This document shows, piece by piece, positions 16,349 to 24,447 of a stretch of 33,195 nucleotides of DNA (its first letter is position 1; every line of letters begins with the position of its first letter). A program made the translations under genes and the position numbers. The notes below the pieces were generated by a model, which did not search any database, had not been told where the DNA came from, and saw nothing but the letters and a program-made list of their open reading frames with translations. The DNA is from an uncultured Sutterellaceae bacterium (GTDB lineage Bacteria; Pseudomonadota; Gammaproteobacteria; Burkholderiales; Burkholderiaceae_F): contig CADBTW010000014.1 in NCBI GenBank assembly GCA_902797695.1, positions 1 through 33,195 of the forward strand, in the 5' to 3' direction.

Positions 16349-18508
16349 ATGAAAATGAAGACTCTTATCGCGGTCGCGGTCGCTGCGGCGGTGGCGCCCG
16401 CGATGGCGGCTACCTACACAGAGAGCGTCGCGGGCCACAACGGACCGGTCGCCGTTCAGGTCACGGTTGAAAAAGGCGTCGTGAAGGCTGTCAAGGTCCT
16501 GAAGAACCAGGAAACGAAGGGAATCGGGAGCAAGGCGATCGACGCGATCCCGGGCGCGATCGTGAAGGCCGGGAAGGCTGACGTCGCCGCGGTCACGGGC
16601 GCCACCGTCACGTCGAACGCCATCATGACCGCCGTGAAGTCCGCGGTCGCGAAGGATAAGAACGGCGGCAAGGCCGCGAAGGCCCTCCCCACCTACAAGC
16701 CCGGCACCTACAAGGCGAAGGCCTACGGCTCCAACGGCTGGGTGAATGTCGAGGTCACGGTGGACGAGCACCGGATCAAGGACATCAAGACGCCTGAGCT
16801 CCGCGAGACCCGCCTGATGGGCGGAATGGCGGTCGAGCGCCTAACCAGCGAAATCGAGAAGTACCAGACCCTTAATGTCGACAGCGTCTCGGGCGCCACC
16901 GTCACTTCCGCCGCCTTCAAGAAGGCGGTCGGCGACGCCGTGAAGCAGGCGGGCGGCGACCTCTCGCTCCTCCAGACCCCGGTCCCGAAGAAGCGCGCCC
17001 CGAAGGGCGTGAAGACCGAGAAGGCTGATCTCGTGATCGTCGGTTCCGGCGGCGCCGGGCTCGCGGCCGCGGTCACCGCGACCGAAGGCGCGAAGCGTAA
17101 GGTGATCGTGATCGAGAAGATGCCGGTGATCGGCGGGAACACGCTCCGCTGCGCCTCGGCCTTCAACGCGGCGGACCCGGCCCGCCAGGCGAAGCTCCCG
17201 ATGACGGACACCCTGAAGGACGCGGTCGTGAAGGCGATCAGCGAGAAGCCCGCGAACGCGGAGCACGCGAAGCTGATGGCGGACGTGAAGGAGAAGTACG
17301 AGGCTTATCTCAAGAGCGGCTCGAAGTCCCTCTTCGACTGCCCCGAGTGGCACGCCCTCCAGACCTACAACGGCGGCGACAAGGTCGGGAAGATCCCGCT
17401 CATCCGCACCTACGCCTTCCACGTGAAGGGAACGCTCGACTGGCTGCAGGGCCTCGGCGCCCCTGTCCGCGACCGCGTCTCCCAGGGCGCCGGCGCCCTC
17501 TGGCAGCGCACGCACCAGTTTGACGCCCCGGCCGGGAACGCCCTGATCGAGCCGCTCCTCAAGGCCGCGACGAAGCAGGGCGTGAAGATCATCACCGGCA
17601 TGAAGGCCGAGAGCCTCATCGTGAAGAACGGCAAGGTTGTCGGCGTCCGCGCGACCGACACGATCGGCGGGAAGTACGCGTTCAACTCGAAGAACGGCGT
17701 GATCCTCGCGACCGGCGGCTACTCGCAGAACAAGAAGATGCGCCAGGAGTCCTCCCCTGTCCTCACGCCTGACATGGTGTCGACGAACCAGCCCGGCGCG
17801 ACCGGGGACGGCATCGTCATGGCCCGGAGGATCGGCGCGGACACGACCGGCATGAACTATGTCCAGGTCTACCCGCTTGCCACCCCGGGCTCAGGCACGC
17901 TCCAGGGCCGCGCCCGCAAGATGTCCGGCCTTGACGACGTGATCGACGTGAACAAGAACGGCCAGCGCTTCGTGAAGGAAGACGCCCGCCGCGACGTGTT
18001 CGTCGCCGCGATCAAGAAGCAGCCCGGCGCGATGTGCTACGACATCAACGACAGCCAGATCGTCGAGAAGACCAACTCCTTCAACGAGGACATGGAGACG
18101 CTTGTCCAGATCGGCCGCATCTACAAGGCGGACACCCTCGCCGAGCTCGCGAAGAAGATCGGCGTCCCGCCGAAGAACCTCGAGGAGACCGTCGCCGAGT
18201 ACAACAAGCAGGTCGAGGCGAAGAACGATCCGAAGTTCGGCCGCAAGCTCTTCGATAAGAAGATCGAGAAGGGCCCGTTCTACGCGACCCCGCGCGCGCC
18301 GTCCATTCACCACACGATGGGCGGACTCCTGATCGACACCCATGCCCGCGTCCTCAATAAGCAGGGGAAGGTGATCAAGGGCCTCTACGCCGCGGGCGAA
18401 GTGACCGGCGGCATCCACGGCTCGAACCGCCTCGGCGGGAACGCGACCGCTGACGTGACGACCTTCGGCCGGATCGCGGCGAAGACCGCCCTTGGGCTGA
18501 AGGACTAA
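16349..18508 (+). CDS. Sec-exported flavoprotein reductase: two FMN-binding domains plus FAD fumarate-reductase-like domain
   Basis: A 719-residue periplasmic reductase of the flavocytochrome c/urocanate-reductase group. A Sec signal (LIAVAVAAAVAPAMA) comes first. Two tandem FMN-binding domains follow, each ending in the motif where FMN is covalently attached to threonine: VTGATVTS near 84 and VSGATVTS near 182. The FAD domain begins with ADLVIVGSGGAGLAAA near 230. Catalytic features of the family are present: GQRFVKEDARRD (arginine corresponding to the catalytic Arg402 of Shewanella FccA, near 547), IHHTMGG near 653 and GGIHGSNRLGGNA near 690. The Thr-Glu pair lining the FccA substrate pocket is not conserved (R-K at the corresponding places by my alignment), so the substrate is probably not plain fumarate. 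There is no CXXCH, so no heme. The ATG at 16349 follows GGAGAG. Electrons would reach it through the FMN domains from a membrane donor not encoded here. Confidence 0.88.
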   Translation: MKMKTLIAVAVAAAVAPAMAATYTESVAGHNGPVAVQVTVEKGVVKAVKVLKNQETKGIGSKAIDAIPGAIVKAGKADVAAVTGATVTSNAIMTAVKSAVAKDKNGGKAAKALPTYKPGTYKAKAYGSNGWVNVEVTVDEHRIKDIKTPELRETRLMGGMAVERLTSEIEKYQTLNVDSVSGATVTSAAFKKAVGDAVKQAGGDLSLLQTPVPKKRAPKGVKTEKADLVIVGSGGAGLAAAVTATEGAKRKVIVIEKMPVIGGNTLRCASAFNAADPARQAKLPMTDTLKDAVVKAISEKPANAEHAKLMADVKEKYEAYLKSGSKSLFDCPEWHALQTYNGGDKVGKIPLIRTYAFHVKGTLDWLQGLGAPVRDRVSQGAGALWQRTHQFDAPAGNALIEPLLKAATKQGVKIITGMKAESLIVKNGKVVGVRATDTIGGKYAFNSKNGVILATGGYSQNKKMRQESSPVLTPDMVSTNQPGATGDGIVMARRIGADTTGMNYVQVYPLATPGSGTLQGRARKMSGLDDVIDVNKNGQRFVKEDARRDVFVAAIKKQPGAMCYDINDSQIVEKTNSFNEDMETLVQIGRIYKADTLAELAKKIGVPPKNLEETVAEYNKQVEAKNDPKFGRKLFDKKIEKGPFYATPRAPSIHHTMGGLLIDTHARVLNKQGKVIKGLYAAGEVTGGIHGSNRLGGNATADVTTFGRIAAKTALGLKD

Positions 18509-18579
18509 GGAGCTCGCTCCAGTCAGGAAGCCACGCAGGGGAACTTTTCCTTACGCGGCATTTCTGAAAGGGCTTCAGT

Positions 18580-18632
18580 AAGGCCGCGGGGATCCCTGGT
18601 TTTAAAGCCAGGGGATTCCCGCGGCCTTTTCC
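18580..18632 (+). terminator. Strong intrinsic terminator of the FMN/FAD reductase
   Basis: A long stem (GGCCGCGGGGATCCCTGG paired with CCAGGGGATTCCCGCGGCC, with small bulges) around TTTTAAAG is followed by TTTT. It ends the single-gene transcript; on the minus strand it could also help close the AlbA_2-type gene. Confidence 0.9.
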
Positions 18633-18804
18633 GTATCTGGAAACGACGGAAGACAGTCACCGGGCAGCTCTCGCATGTCTGCCGTGCGGTTCACAGAATT
18701 CCGGAAGGTGGGAAACGCTGGGAAAGCGTCAACCTCATGATGAAGGACCTGCTTTCCGGCAACTGGCCCCTCGAGGGCTCTTTCTTCTAGAAAACGATTT
18801 CCGG

Positions 18805-20292
18805 TCAGTTTTCCTCCGCCTTGCGGACAAGCCTGTAACGCTGCTTCGGGCTTTTCGGCGCTTCGAGTGGCTCGATTTTCCCCTCACCCACAAGCTTTCT
18901 CAGGTGCTGGGAGATGCTGGGGCGGGAGCGGCCGGACATCACCGTGAGTTCCTTCACGGAAAGGCTTGTTTCCTTGCTGAAGGCGTTGAGGATCGCCTCG
19001 TCCAGGCTTTTCCCGGAACTGCCGGAAAAGCCTCCTTCGTTTTCCTTCCTCTGGTCAAAGGTAATCTGGAAGAAAGTGAGGGAATTCCGGACCCGGGGCG
19101 GCGGCATCTGCGCGGCGTCGAGCGCCGCTTCGATCGTCATGAACCCAGTGCCCTTGTTTTCCACGACGAAGCCGTCCTCGTAGGGCGCATAAGTGAGAAG
19201 GCGCGAAAGGAATTCGTTCCTCGTGGAGGAAATGCCTTCCTTTCCGAGGGACTCTATCGTCGTCGCGCCGTAAAGACCTCCCGGATTGGTGATCTCAAGG
19301 CGGTCCGAATACATGTTGACCTGCACGTGCGTCCCGCGGCCTTCCGGGGAATAGTCCCGGTGCTGCAGGGCGTTCACGACGGCTTCCCGCACGGCGACGA
19401 TGGGATAGTCAGGCGTCTCCACCCTCAAGCCTCCCTTCACGACCGCCCCGGTGCGCATGCGCTGCGTGACGAGGGCAAGAGTGTCCATCAGCATGACGGG
19501 GATCGAGCCGACGAGCTCCTTCGAGTCGACATAACGTCGCCCGGTTGCCGGATCCCCTGCCTTCGAAGTCCCCGGGAACACCGTGAACACGACCTCGAGC
19601 CGCGGGAAATACTGTTGGGGAAAGAGCCCTGCCGAGAGGAGCCCTGCGAGCGTCGGGCGAAGCACGCCTCCGACCCGGACGGCACAGCCGAGCTGCACCA
19701 GTATGGTCTCATCCGAAAGCCGCCCGAAGACTCTCGGGAAAAGGCTTCTCGCACGACGGAGCACGGCGCTGACCACCACGGGATCGAGATCCGCCATCGA
19801 CGCTTTCTCAACGGGCTCCAGGTCGTGCTGCGGCTGCACTCTCGATTCCTTCAGGCGGTCGACCTCGTACGGGGTAAGGTGCCGGTTCCCGTCTCCTGAA
19901 CGGATGAAGGAACCCTCATACTGTCCGCGATTCCTTATGTAGCAGGGCTTTTCCTGCGGAGAGAGCCCCGGCACCCGTGCAACGACGATGACGCTGCCTT
20001 CAAACGGGACCTTTTCGACTTCCATCCGGACCATCGGTTCCAGCTTGTCGCCTGCCGCCTGAAGGGCGCTGCAGGTCCGTTCCGCGTCAAAGCCGGCAGC
20101 AGGCTTGAAGCCGTTTTTTTCAGACAGCCCGAGAATGATCAGCCCGCCCCGCAGGTTGGAAAAGGCCGATATCGTTTCCGGGAGTGTTTTCGGGATGTCC
20201 CGAACGGCCTCCTTCACTTCGCAGTCCTGGGTATCGTATCCGGTCCGGCGCATCCGGACGATCAGCCTCTCAATCTCTCCGTCTTCCATCAT
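18805..20292 (-). CDS. AlbA_2 (Schlafen-like) / HATPase_c_4 / winged-helix protein
   Basis: A 495-residue protein of the DNA- or RNA-binding AlbA_2 (Schlafen AAA-4) family. The N-terminal AlbA_2 domain spans about 20-140 (EVKEAVRDIPKTLPETISAF, then GGLIILGLSE, YIRNRGQYEGSFIRSGDGNR). A HATPase_c_4-type part follows with VREAVVNALQHRDYSPEG and LEITNPGGLYGATTIESLG. The C-terminus (about 435-490) is a winged helix: LSVKELTVMSGRSRPSISQH. This architecture suggests a regulator or defence-associated protein. Two ATGs start the frame; AAGGGGA fits the second better. Directly upstream lie two perfect palindromes (20335-20352 and 20366-20383), so autoregulation through the winged helix is plausible. 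Its partners are unknown. Confidence 0.85.
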   Translation of the reverse strand: MMEDGEIERLIVRMRRTGYDTQDCEVKEAVRDIPKTLPETISAFSNLRGGLIILGLSEKNGFKPAAGFDAERTCSALQAAGDKLEPMVRMEVEKVPFEGSVIVVARVPGLSPQEKPCYIRNRGQYEGSFIRSGDGNRHLTPYEVDRLKESRVQPQHDLEPVEKASMADLDPVVVSAVLRRARSLFPRVFGRLSDETILVQLGCAVRVGGVLRPTLAGLLSAGLFPQQYFPRLEVVFTVFPGTSKAGDPATGRRYVDSKELVGSIPVMLMDTLALVTQRMRTGAVVKGGLRVETPDYPIVAVREAVVNALQHRDYSPEGRGTHVQVNMYSDRLEITNPGGLYGATTIESLGKEGISSTRNEFLSRLLTYAPYEDGFVVENKGTGFMTIEAALDAAQMPPPRVRNSLTFFQITFDQRKENEGGFSGSSGKSLDEAILNAFSKETSLSVKELTVMSGRSRPSISQHLRKLVGEGKIEPLEAPKSPKQRYRLVRKAEEN

Positions 20293-20334
20293 CTTCCCCT
20301 TTCCAGTGCGGGAAATTTGAAAGCATCTAGGTTT

Positions 20335-20352
20335 TATACAGTTAACTGTATA
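20335..20352. promoter_or_regulatory. Operator-like palindrome, copy 1
   Basis: TATACAGTTAACTGTATA is a perfect 18-bp palindrome 43 bases upstream of the AlbA_2-type start. Its core, ACAGTTAACTGT, recurs at 20369, 20558 (degenerate) and 20589. Confidence 0.75.
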
Positions 20353-20364
20353 TATTATTCTATA

Positions 20365-20384
20365 TTATACAGTTAACTGTATAA
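20365..20384. promoter_or_regulatory. Operator-like palindrome, copy 2
   Basis: TTATACAGTTAACTGTATAA is a perfect 20-bp palindrome exactly 31 bp, about three helical turns, from copy 1. The AT-rich spacer could hold a promoter for the AlbA_2-type gene. Confidence 0.75.
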
Positions 20385-20557
20385 CAAAATGGAAAAATGG
20401 AACTGTCCGAAGTCATAGGCAGAAAAGGCTTCTGGATCAGCAAGCTCGCGCCTGATGCCCCATTCTCCCGGATTTCAAAAAAGGTTTCTGAAATAGTCCG
20501 GGCTCTCTCGGGCAGAGCACTTGGGCGGGACACAATTGCTAGGCAAACCGCTTTCAT

Positions 20558-20569
20558 ACAGTCAACTGC
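20558..20569. promoter_or_regulatory. Operator-like palindrome, copy 3 (degenerate)
   Basis: ACAGTCAACTGC differs from the core ACAGTTAACTGT at two positions and lies exactly 31 bp before copy 4. Confidence 0.5.
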
Positions 20570-20587
20570 CTATTTAAAAATTAAATG

Positions 20588-20601
20588 GACAGTTAACTGT
20601 C
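20588..20601. promoter_or_regulatory. Operator-like palindrome, copy 4
   Basis: GACAGTTAACTGTC is a perfect 14-bp palindrome with the same core as copies 1 and 2. With copy 3 it repeats the 31-bp spacing of the first pair. Confidence 0.65.
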
Positions 20602-20686
20602 TAATTATCAAGTTCGCCGTGCAGTTCTTTGAACAGAAGGCTCTTGTCCCGACGTTCTGAGTTCCTGAAACTGAAAAGGAAGCTAC

Positions 20687-20732
20687 CCGAAAAATGAAAG
20701 CCGGGCGGCTGTTCAGTTGATGCCGTCCGGCT
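20687..20732 (-). terminator. Intrinsic terminator of the DUF169-FAD reductase operon
   Basis: On the minus strand AGCCGGACGG (20732-20723) pairs with CCGCCCGGCT (20708-20699) and is followed by TTCATTTTTC. It lies about 70 bases after the FAD reductase stop codon. Confidence 0.8.
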
Positions 20733-20798
20733 GAAGCAGGATTCCAGGGAAAAGCACCGGGGGGGAGCCTTAGACCTTCCCTCCCCGGTACAGGACCG

Positions 20799-22325
20799 CT
20801 AGGCGGGCTTGTAGGCCTTCGCCGTGCGGGCCGCAGTCCGCCCGAAGATCATGCAGTCCGCGACCGCGACGGTTCCGAGGCGCACCATGCCGTGCACGCC
20901 GCCGGTCGCCTCACCCGCAGCGTAGAGCCCCGGAATCACGTTCCCGCGGGCGTCCAGCACCTGCGCCTTGTTGTTGATCTCGAGCCCGCCCATGCAGTGG
21001 TGGACGCGCGGCCAGAGCCTCCAGCCGTAGAACGGCCCGTTCGCCTCGGTGTTCGGGACGCCGTCCTTGAAGAACTTGCAGTTGAAGTCCGGGTCCTTCA
21101 TCGCCTTCATGTAGCCGTTGAACTTCTCGTTCTGGGCCTGGAGGGCGTCGTACGGGATATTGTAGAAAGCGGCGAGTTCCTTCAGGGTCGCGAACTTGTG
21201 GACGACGCCCGACTTCTGGAGCTCGGCCCACATCTTTTCGGAGAGGTTCTTCCCGACCGCCTGGTTCATGATGTTCTTCTCGCACGCGTACATCACGACC
21301 GGATGCCCGATCGCGACGATTGCGTCGGCGCGCACCTTGCGGTTCCCGGTCTCCATCACGAACCGCTTCGCGGTCTTGGGGTCCACCATCGGCCCGTAGC
21401 CGACGAGGGGCTCCGTGAGAAGCGGGCAGAGGCCGAACCCCTGCTCGTCCGGGCTCGTCCAGGGCCCGAGCTGGATCCAGTCCATGTGGACCGTGTTCGC
21501 GCCGAGGAACTGGGCTTCCTGAATGCCTTCCCCGGTCGCGCCCGGGTGGTTCGTGGAGCCGAAGGCCGAGGTGAGGCGGGGATCGTGGCTCATCCGCATC
21601 TTCACGTTCTGGGCAAAGCCCCCGCAGGCGAGCATCACGCCCTTCTTCGAGCGGACGTACTTCACCTTCCCCGACTTTTCCTTCGGGAAGACGTAACCCT
21701 CGCGGATCTTCGCTCCGACCACGCGGCCCTTTTCGTCCTCGATCAGGGCTTCGAGATAGGTGCGCATGCGAATCGGGATCCCGTACTTTTCGCACACCTT
21801 CAGCATCGGCTCGATGAAGCCCGAGCCCTGGTGCGCCGTGTTCGAGTGGCTGCGCTTGACCGAGTGGCCGCCATGGTACGTGACCGCGGCGAACTTGACC
21901 CCGATCTTGTCGCGGAGCCAGTAGAAGTTCTCAACCGACTCGTCCGCGATGTGGCGTGCGAGGTCCGGGTGCGCGATGCCGCCGCCCGCCTTCAGGATGT
22001 CCCTGTAGAGGAGGTCCGCGGAATCCTTGATCCCGGCCTTTTCCTGCATGTCGGTGCCGGCTGCGGCGACGGCGCCCCCGTTGATCACGGAGTTTCCGCC
22101 CGGGAACGCCATCTTCTCGATCACGACGACGTTCTTCATTCCGAGCGTATGGGCTTCGATTGCGGAGGCGAGCCCCGCGAACCCGGTGCCGACGATGAGG
22201 TATTCGACCGTTTCGTCCCACTTGCGCGGGGCCTTCTCGGTGAGTGCGCCGGCCGCGCCCGGAACGAATGCCGCGGCTGAGGCCGCCGCTGCGCCAAGGA
22301 ACCCGCGGCGAGAAATGGATGCCAT
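20799..22325 (-). CDS. Tat-exported FAD-dependent reductase, flavocytochrome c-like
   Basis: A 508-residue periplasmic FAD reductase of the fumarate-reductase flavoprotein type, lacking FMN-binding and heme domains. The Tat signal (SRRGFLGAAAASAAA) fits export in folded form with FAD. The dinucleotide motif GTGFAGLASAIE is near 45. The family's active-site histidine pair is in VHHCMGGL (about 440). By gapless comparison with Shewanella FccA as remembered, the Thr-Glu of the substrate pocket (LLTEPLVG) and catalytic arginine (METGNRK) are conserved, but Arg381 of the proton relay becomes V. The usual HGANRLGGNA is altered to HGMVRLGTVA, keeping the arginine. A fumarate-like acceptor is possible but not certain. 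The ATG at 22325 has AGGAGG 8 bases upstream. It ends an operon with an unknown protein and a Tat-exported DUF169 protein, which may supply electrons or substrate. Confidence 0.88.
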   Translation of the reverse strand: MASISRRGFLGAAAASAAAFVPGAAGALTEKAPRKWDETVEYLIVGTGFAGLASAIEAHTLGMKNVVVIEKMAFPGGNSVINGGAVAAAGTDMQEKAGIKDSADLLYRDILKAGGGIAHPDLARHIADESVENFYWLRDKIGVKFAAVTYHGGHSVKRSHSNTAHQGSGFIEPMLKVCEKYGIPIRMRTYLEALIEDEKGRVVGAKIREGYVFPKEKSGKVKYVRSKKGVMLACGGFAQNVKMRMSHDPRLTSAFGSTNHPGATGEGIQEAQFLGANTVHMDWIQLGPWTSPDEQGFGLCPLLTEPLVGYGPMVDPKTAKRFVMETGNRKVRADAIVAIGHPVVMYACEKNIMNQAVGKNLSEKMWAELQKSGVVHKFATLKELAAFYNIPYDALQAQNEKFNGYMKAMKDPDFNCKFFKDGVPNTEANGPFYGWRLWPRVHHCMGGLEINNKAQVLDARGNVIPGLYAAGEATGGVHGMVRLGTVAVADCMIFGRTAARTAKAYKPA

Positions 22326-22411
22326 GATTCTTCCTCCTAGAAAAAACACCAATGCCCGCGCCTCTCTTCAGGCGCCGGCCCTGAATCCTTGAAAACTCTT
22401 TTAGCCCTGGA

Positions 22412-23056
22412 CTAGTACCAGTTCGCCCAGGCTTCCTTGATCGCCTCGGCAAAAGCGGTCTTCTCGTCCTGCGTGAGGGACGAGACCTCCTCCACCTTCG
22501 AAATGTCCCCGTTCGGGACCTCGTCCCCGAGGCAGTCGTTGATCGAGCGGGCGTTCGGGTAGGAGACCGGGTCGAAGAGCCTGAAGCTCACGATCTCGGG
22601 CGTCTTCTTGAACTTCGCGACCGCGATCGCGGGCCCCATCAGCTTCGTGTCGATCCGGTACATGCTGTCGATGTAGATGTCGCCCCAACCTTCCGGCAGG
22701 AACTTCCCCGAGACGCAGCCCTGACGGAGCTCCTCGGGGAGCGTCGCGTTGATGCGCTTCAGGAGCGCCCTCACCTCGTTCGCGTGCCGCACGTCGTCGT
22801 CGATCGTCTCGTCAGGCGAAAAGACCCAGCTCGAGGCGAGCGCGAGCGAAAGCGCGTTCCCGAGGACGTCCACCTCGTGCCGCGAAAGGCTCAAGGGGTA
22901 CGCAGGTTCGGGTTCCGGCGTTTCTTCCGGAAGCCTTCCCTCGATCCTGGCCTCGATTTCATCAAGGCTTTCGGGAGCCTTCTCTTCCGCTTCCCGCTCG
23001 GCCTTCATCTCCTCATACTCTTCGCTCGAGACCACTTCGATTCTCTTTCCCGCCAT
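22412..23056 (-). CDS. Conserved-looking 214-residue protein of unknown function in the DUF169-reductase operon
   Basis: I do not recognise this protein. It has no signal peptide, membrane segment or CXXC motif. The first 60 residues are acidic and charged (SSEEYEEMKAEREAEEK, then a proline-rich PEETPEPEPAYP linker), suggesting a flexible or helical arm. The rest is a compact, mixed helix-strand region rich in DE (SRHEVDVLGNALSLALA, PDETIDDDVRHANEVRALL). It lies between the Tat-exported DUF169 protein and the Tat-exported reductase on one strand, so it is probably co-expressed. Because both neighbours carry Tat signals and it does not, a Tat-substrate chaperone role, as dedicated chaperones of redox enzymes have, is an attractive but unproven inference. 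The start has GAGG a short distance upstream. Confidence 0.6.
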   Translation of the reverse strand: MAGKRIEVVSSEEYEEMKAEREAEEKAPESLDEIEARIEGRLPEETPEPEPAYPLSLSRHEVDVLGNALSLALASSWVFSPDETIDDDVRHANEVRALLKRINATLPEELRQGCVSGKFLPEGWGDIYIDSMYRIDTKLMGPAIAVAKFKKTPEIVSFRLFDPVSYPNARSINDCLGDEVPNGDISKVEEVSSLTQDEKTAFAEAIKEAWANWY

Positions 23057-23137
23057 AACCTCGGATCCTTTCTGTTCAAACCGCCAGGGCAGCCGGCCAG
23101 GCTGCCTGTATCGGGAAACCGCCTGAAGGGCGGCGGA

Positions 23138-23165
23138 GCCCCGGGGAAATCCCCTTCCCCGGGGC
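23138..23165 (-). other. 11-bp perfect hairpin between the DUF169 gene and the next ORF
   Basis: GCCCCGGGGAA (23138-23148) and TTCCCCGGGGC (23155-23165) form a perfect stem with a six-base loop in the 131-base gap of the operon. There is no T-tract, so it may set mRNA stability or partial attenuation. Confidence 0.6.
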
Positions 23166-23187
23166 CGTCACCGGCCGGGGGACGGCC

Positions 23188-24174
23188 TTACATGTTCTTC
23201 TTGTTCTCGGGAAGCGCGAAGGACGAGTTCTTGTCGATCATCTTCGCGAGGTTGTTCCAGTTCCGCATGCGGTTCCGGAGAATCGTCTGGTCCTTCTCGT
23301 TCGGGCGGAAGGAAATGAGCTTCCAGTCCATCTGGCGAAGCGCGAGGACGAGCTCGTCAAGCTTCTGGTAGGGAACCGCGATGATGGAGAGGCCCTTCGG
23401 GTAAACCTTGCGGCGGCCCATGCCGTGGTGGCAGCCGGTCTCGAAGTGGTTCACCTTCCCGGTGATCCAGGGGTGGACGTAGGTCCAGGCGCAGGAGATG
23501 ACGTTCGTAGAGATGGACTCCCACATGTCGCCCGAGATGTAGCTCGTCGCCCGGAGGACGATGTCCGTCATATCGGCGTCCCCGACGAAGATCACGAGGT
23601 CGGGGTTGAACTTGCACTGCTCGATCGGGGAGAAGATCACGTAGTTGCAGGTACCCTTGATGAGGCGCGGGATGTTGTAGTAGACGCGGGAGTTCGCAGC
23701 GTGCGAGCGGTAGCAGCCGAAGTCGAAGCCCGCCTGGCCCGAGGCGCCGATCGGCGGCTCGTCCCACATGCCGAGCACCATCTTGCCCATGCAGTTCTCG
23801 TTATCGATCGTCATGTAGAAGGCCTTGTTCGTCTTCTGCGCAATGCTCACGAACTGGCAGAGCGACTTCTTCTCGGTCGTGTGCGGATAGTCGAAGCCGA
23901 AGACCTTCGGGGGAACGGCGAGGAACTTGATCGCGATCGGGCGGTACGCGCAGGGGAGCGCGGCGAGCGTCCGGATCGCCTCGTCGGAGAGCCGGTCGCT
24001 ACGGATCCTGAGCTCCGCGGGAACGCCGTTATCCTGGAAGCGGCCGACCTTCGGGTCGATGTCCTGGTTCATCTGGGCGGAGGCGGTCCCGCTCATTGCG
24101 GCGCCTGCGGCGACCGCCGCCGTGCCGGCAGCGGCGTACTTGAGGAAATTGCGGCGCTGGATCTGGCTTGTCAT
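23188..24174 (-). CDS. Tat-exported DUF169 protein
   Basis: A 328-residue protein with a clear Tat signal (QRRNFLKYAAAGTAA, cleavage near ASA-QM) followed by a DUF169 domain, recognisable by ALPCAYRPIAIKFL and later segments such as CNYVIFSPIEQ and FETGCHHGMGRRKVYP. DUF169 proteins are widespread in anaerobes and have no established function. Eight cysteines are scattered through the mature part (LPCAY, KSLCQF, NENCMG, FDFGCYRS, KGTCNY, EQCKF, ISCAW, ETGCHHG), enough to bind a metal, cluster or substrate. Export through Tat suggests it folds with a cofactor. It leads the operon with an unknown protein and an FAD reductase, and faces two Crp/Fnr-like genes. The ATG has AGGAGA 8 bases upstream. 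Its function with the reductase is inferred, not shown. Confidence 0.75.
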   Translation of the reverse strand: MTSQIQRRNFLKYAAAGTAAVAAGAAMSGTASAQMNQDIDPKVGRFQDNGVPAELRIRSDRLSDEAIRTLAALPCAYRPIAIKFLAVPPKVFGFDYPHTTEKKSLCQFVSIAQKTNKAFYMTIDNENCMGKMVLGMWDEPPIGASGQAGFDFGCYRSHAANSRVYYNIPRLIKGTCNYVIFSPIEQCKFNPDLVIFVGDADMTDIVLRATSYISGDMWESISTNVISCAWTYVHPWITGKVNHFETGCHHGMGRRKVYPKGLSIIAVPYQKLDELVLALRQMDWKLISFRPNEKDQTILRNRMRNWNNLAKMIDKNSSFALPENKKNM

Positions 24175-24368
24175 GCTCTCTTCTCCTATTCTTCGCGGCC
24201 CTCGGGAAGGATGCGAGCCGAAACCTCACCTTCCGATGCCGCCCTGGGGTCCTTCTTCTGTTCCGCCCGGTGCTTCTTCTTACCCGCAGCCGAACGGTTT
24301 CTTTTCCTTGGGGAAATATGCCCTGTCTAGGCAGAAAGAACTAGGACATGCTTAATACCTTCGTTTAA

Positions 24369-24378
24369 GGGTTAACCC
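24369..24378. promoter_or_regulatory. GGGTTAACCC palindrome in the divergent promoter region
   Basis: A perfect 10-bp palindrome lies about midway between the divergent DUF169 operon and the first Crp/Fnr-like gene. An 8-bp palindrome, GGTATACC, follows at about 24,395-24,402 and could contain a -10 element. Both are candidate sites for the adjacent regulators. Confidence 0.4.
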
Positions 24379-24447
24379 GTTCCTTGCTTTTGTGGTATAC
24401 CATTGCCCGCAATCTTGTGCCTGAATACAAGGAGAAAACCGGAAGCC

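Larger units (their letters stand above)
20385..20698. other. Intergenic stretch between the operator pairs and the FAD reductase terminator
   Basis: No gene can be supported here. An 87-codon frame at 20397-20660 on the plus strand has a poorly spaced ribosome-binding site and passes through the second operator pair, so I do not call it. The second, weaker palindrome pair is at 20558-20601. Confidence 0.4.

Noticed and set aside
18635-18790. Short open stretch ending in VNLMMKDLLSGNWPLEGSFF
   Set aside because: It vaguely recalls a transposase end, but only about 50 codons remain, without a start, so I cannot support it as a relic.
20397-20660. 87-codon plus-strand frame between the operator-like palindrome pairs
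   Set aside because: The Shine-Dalgarno is too close to the ATG, no domain is recognisable, and the frame reads through the second palindrome pair.
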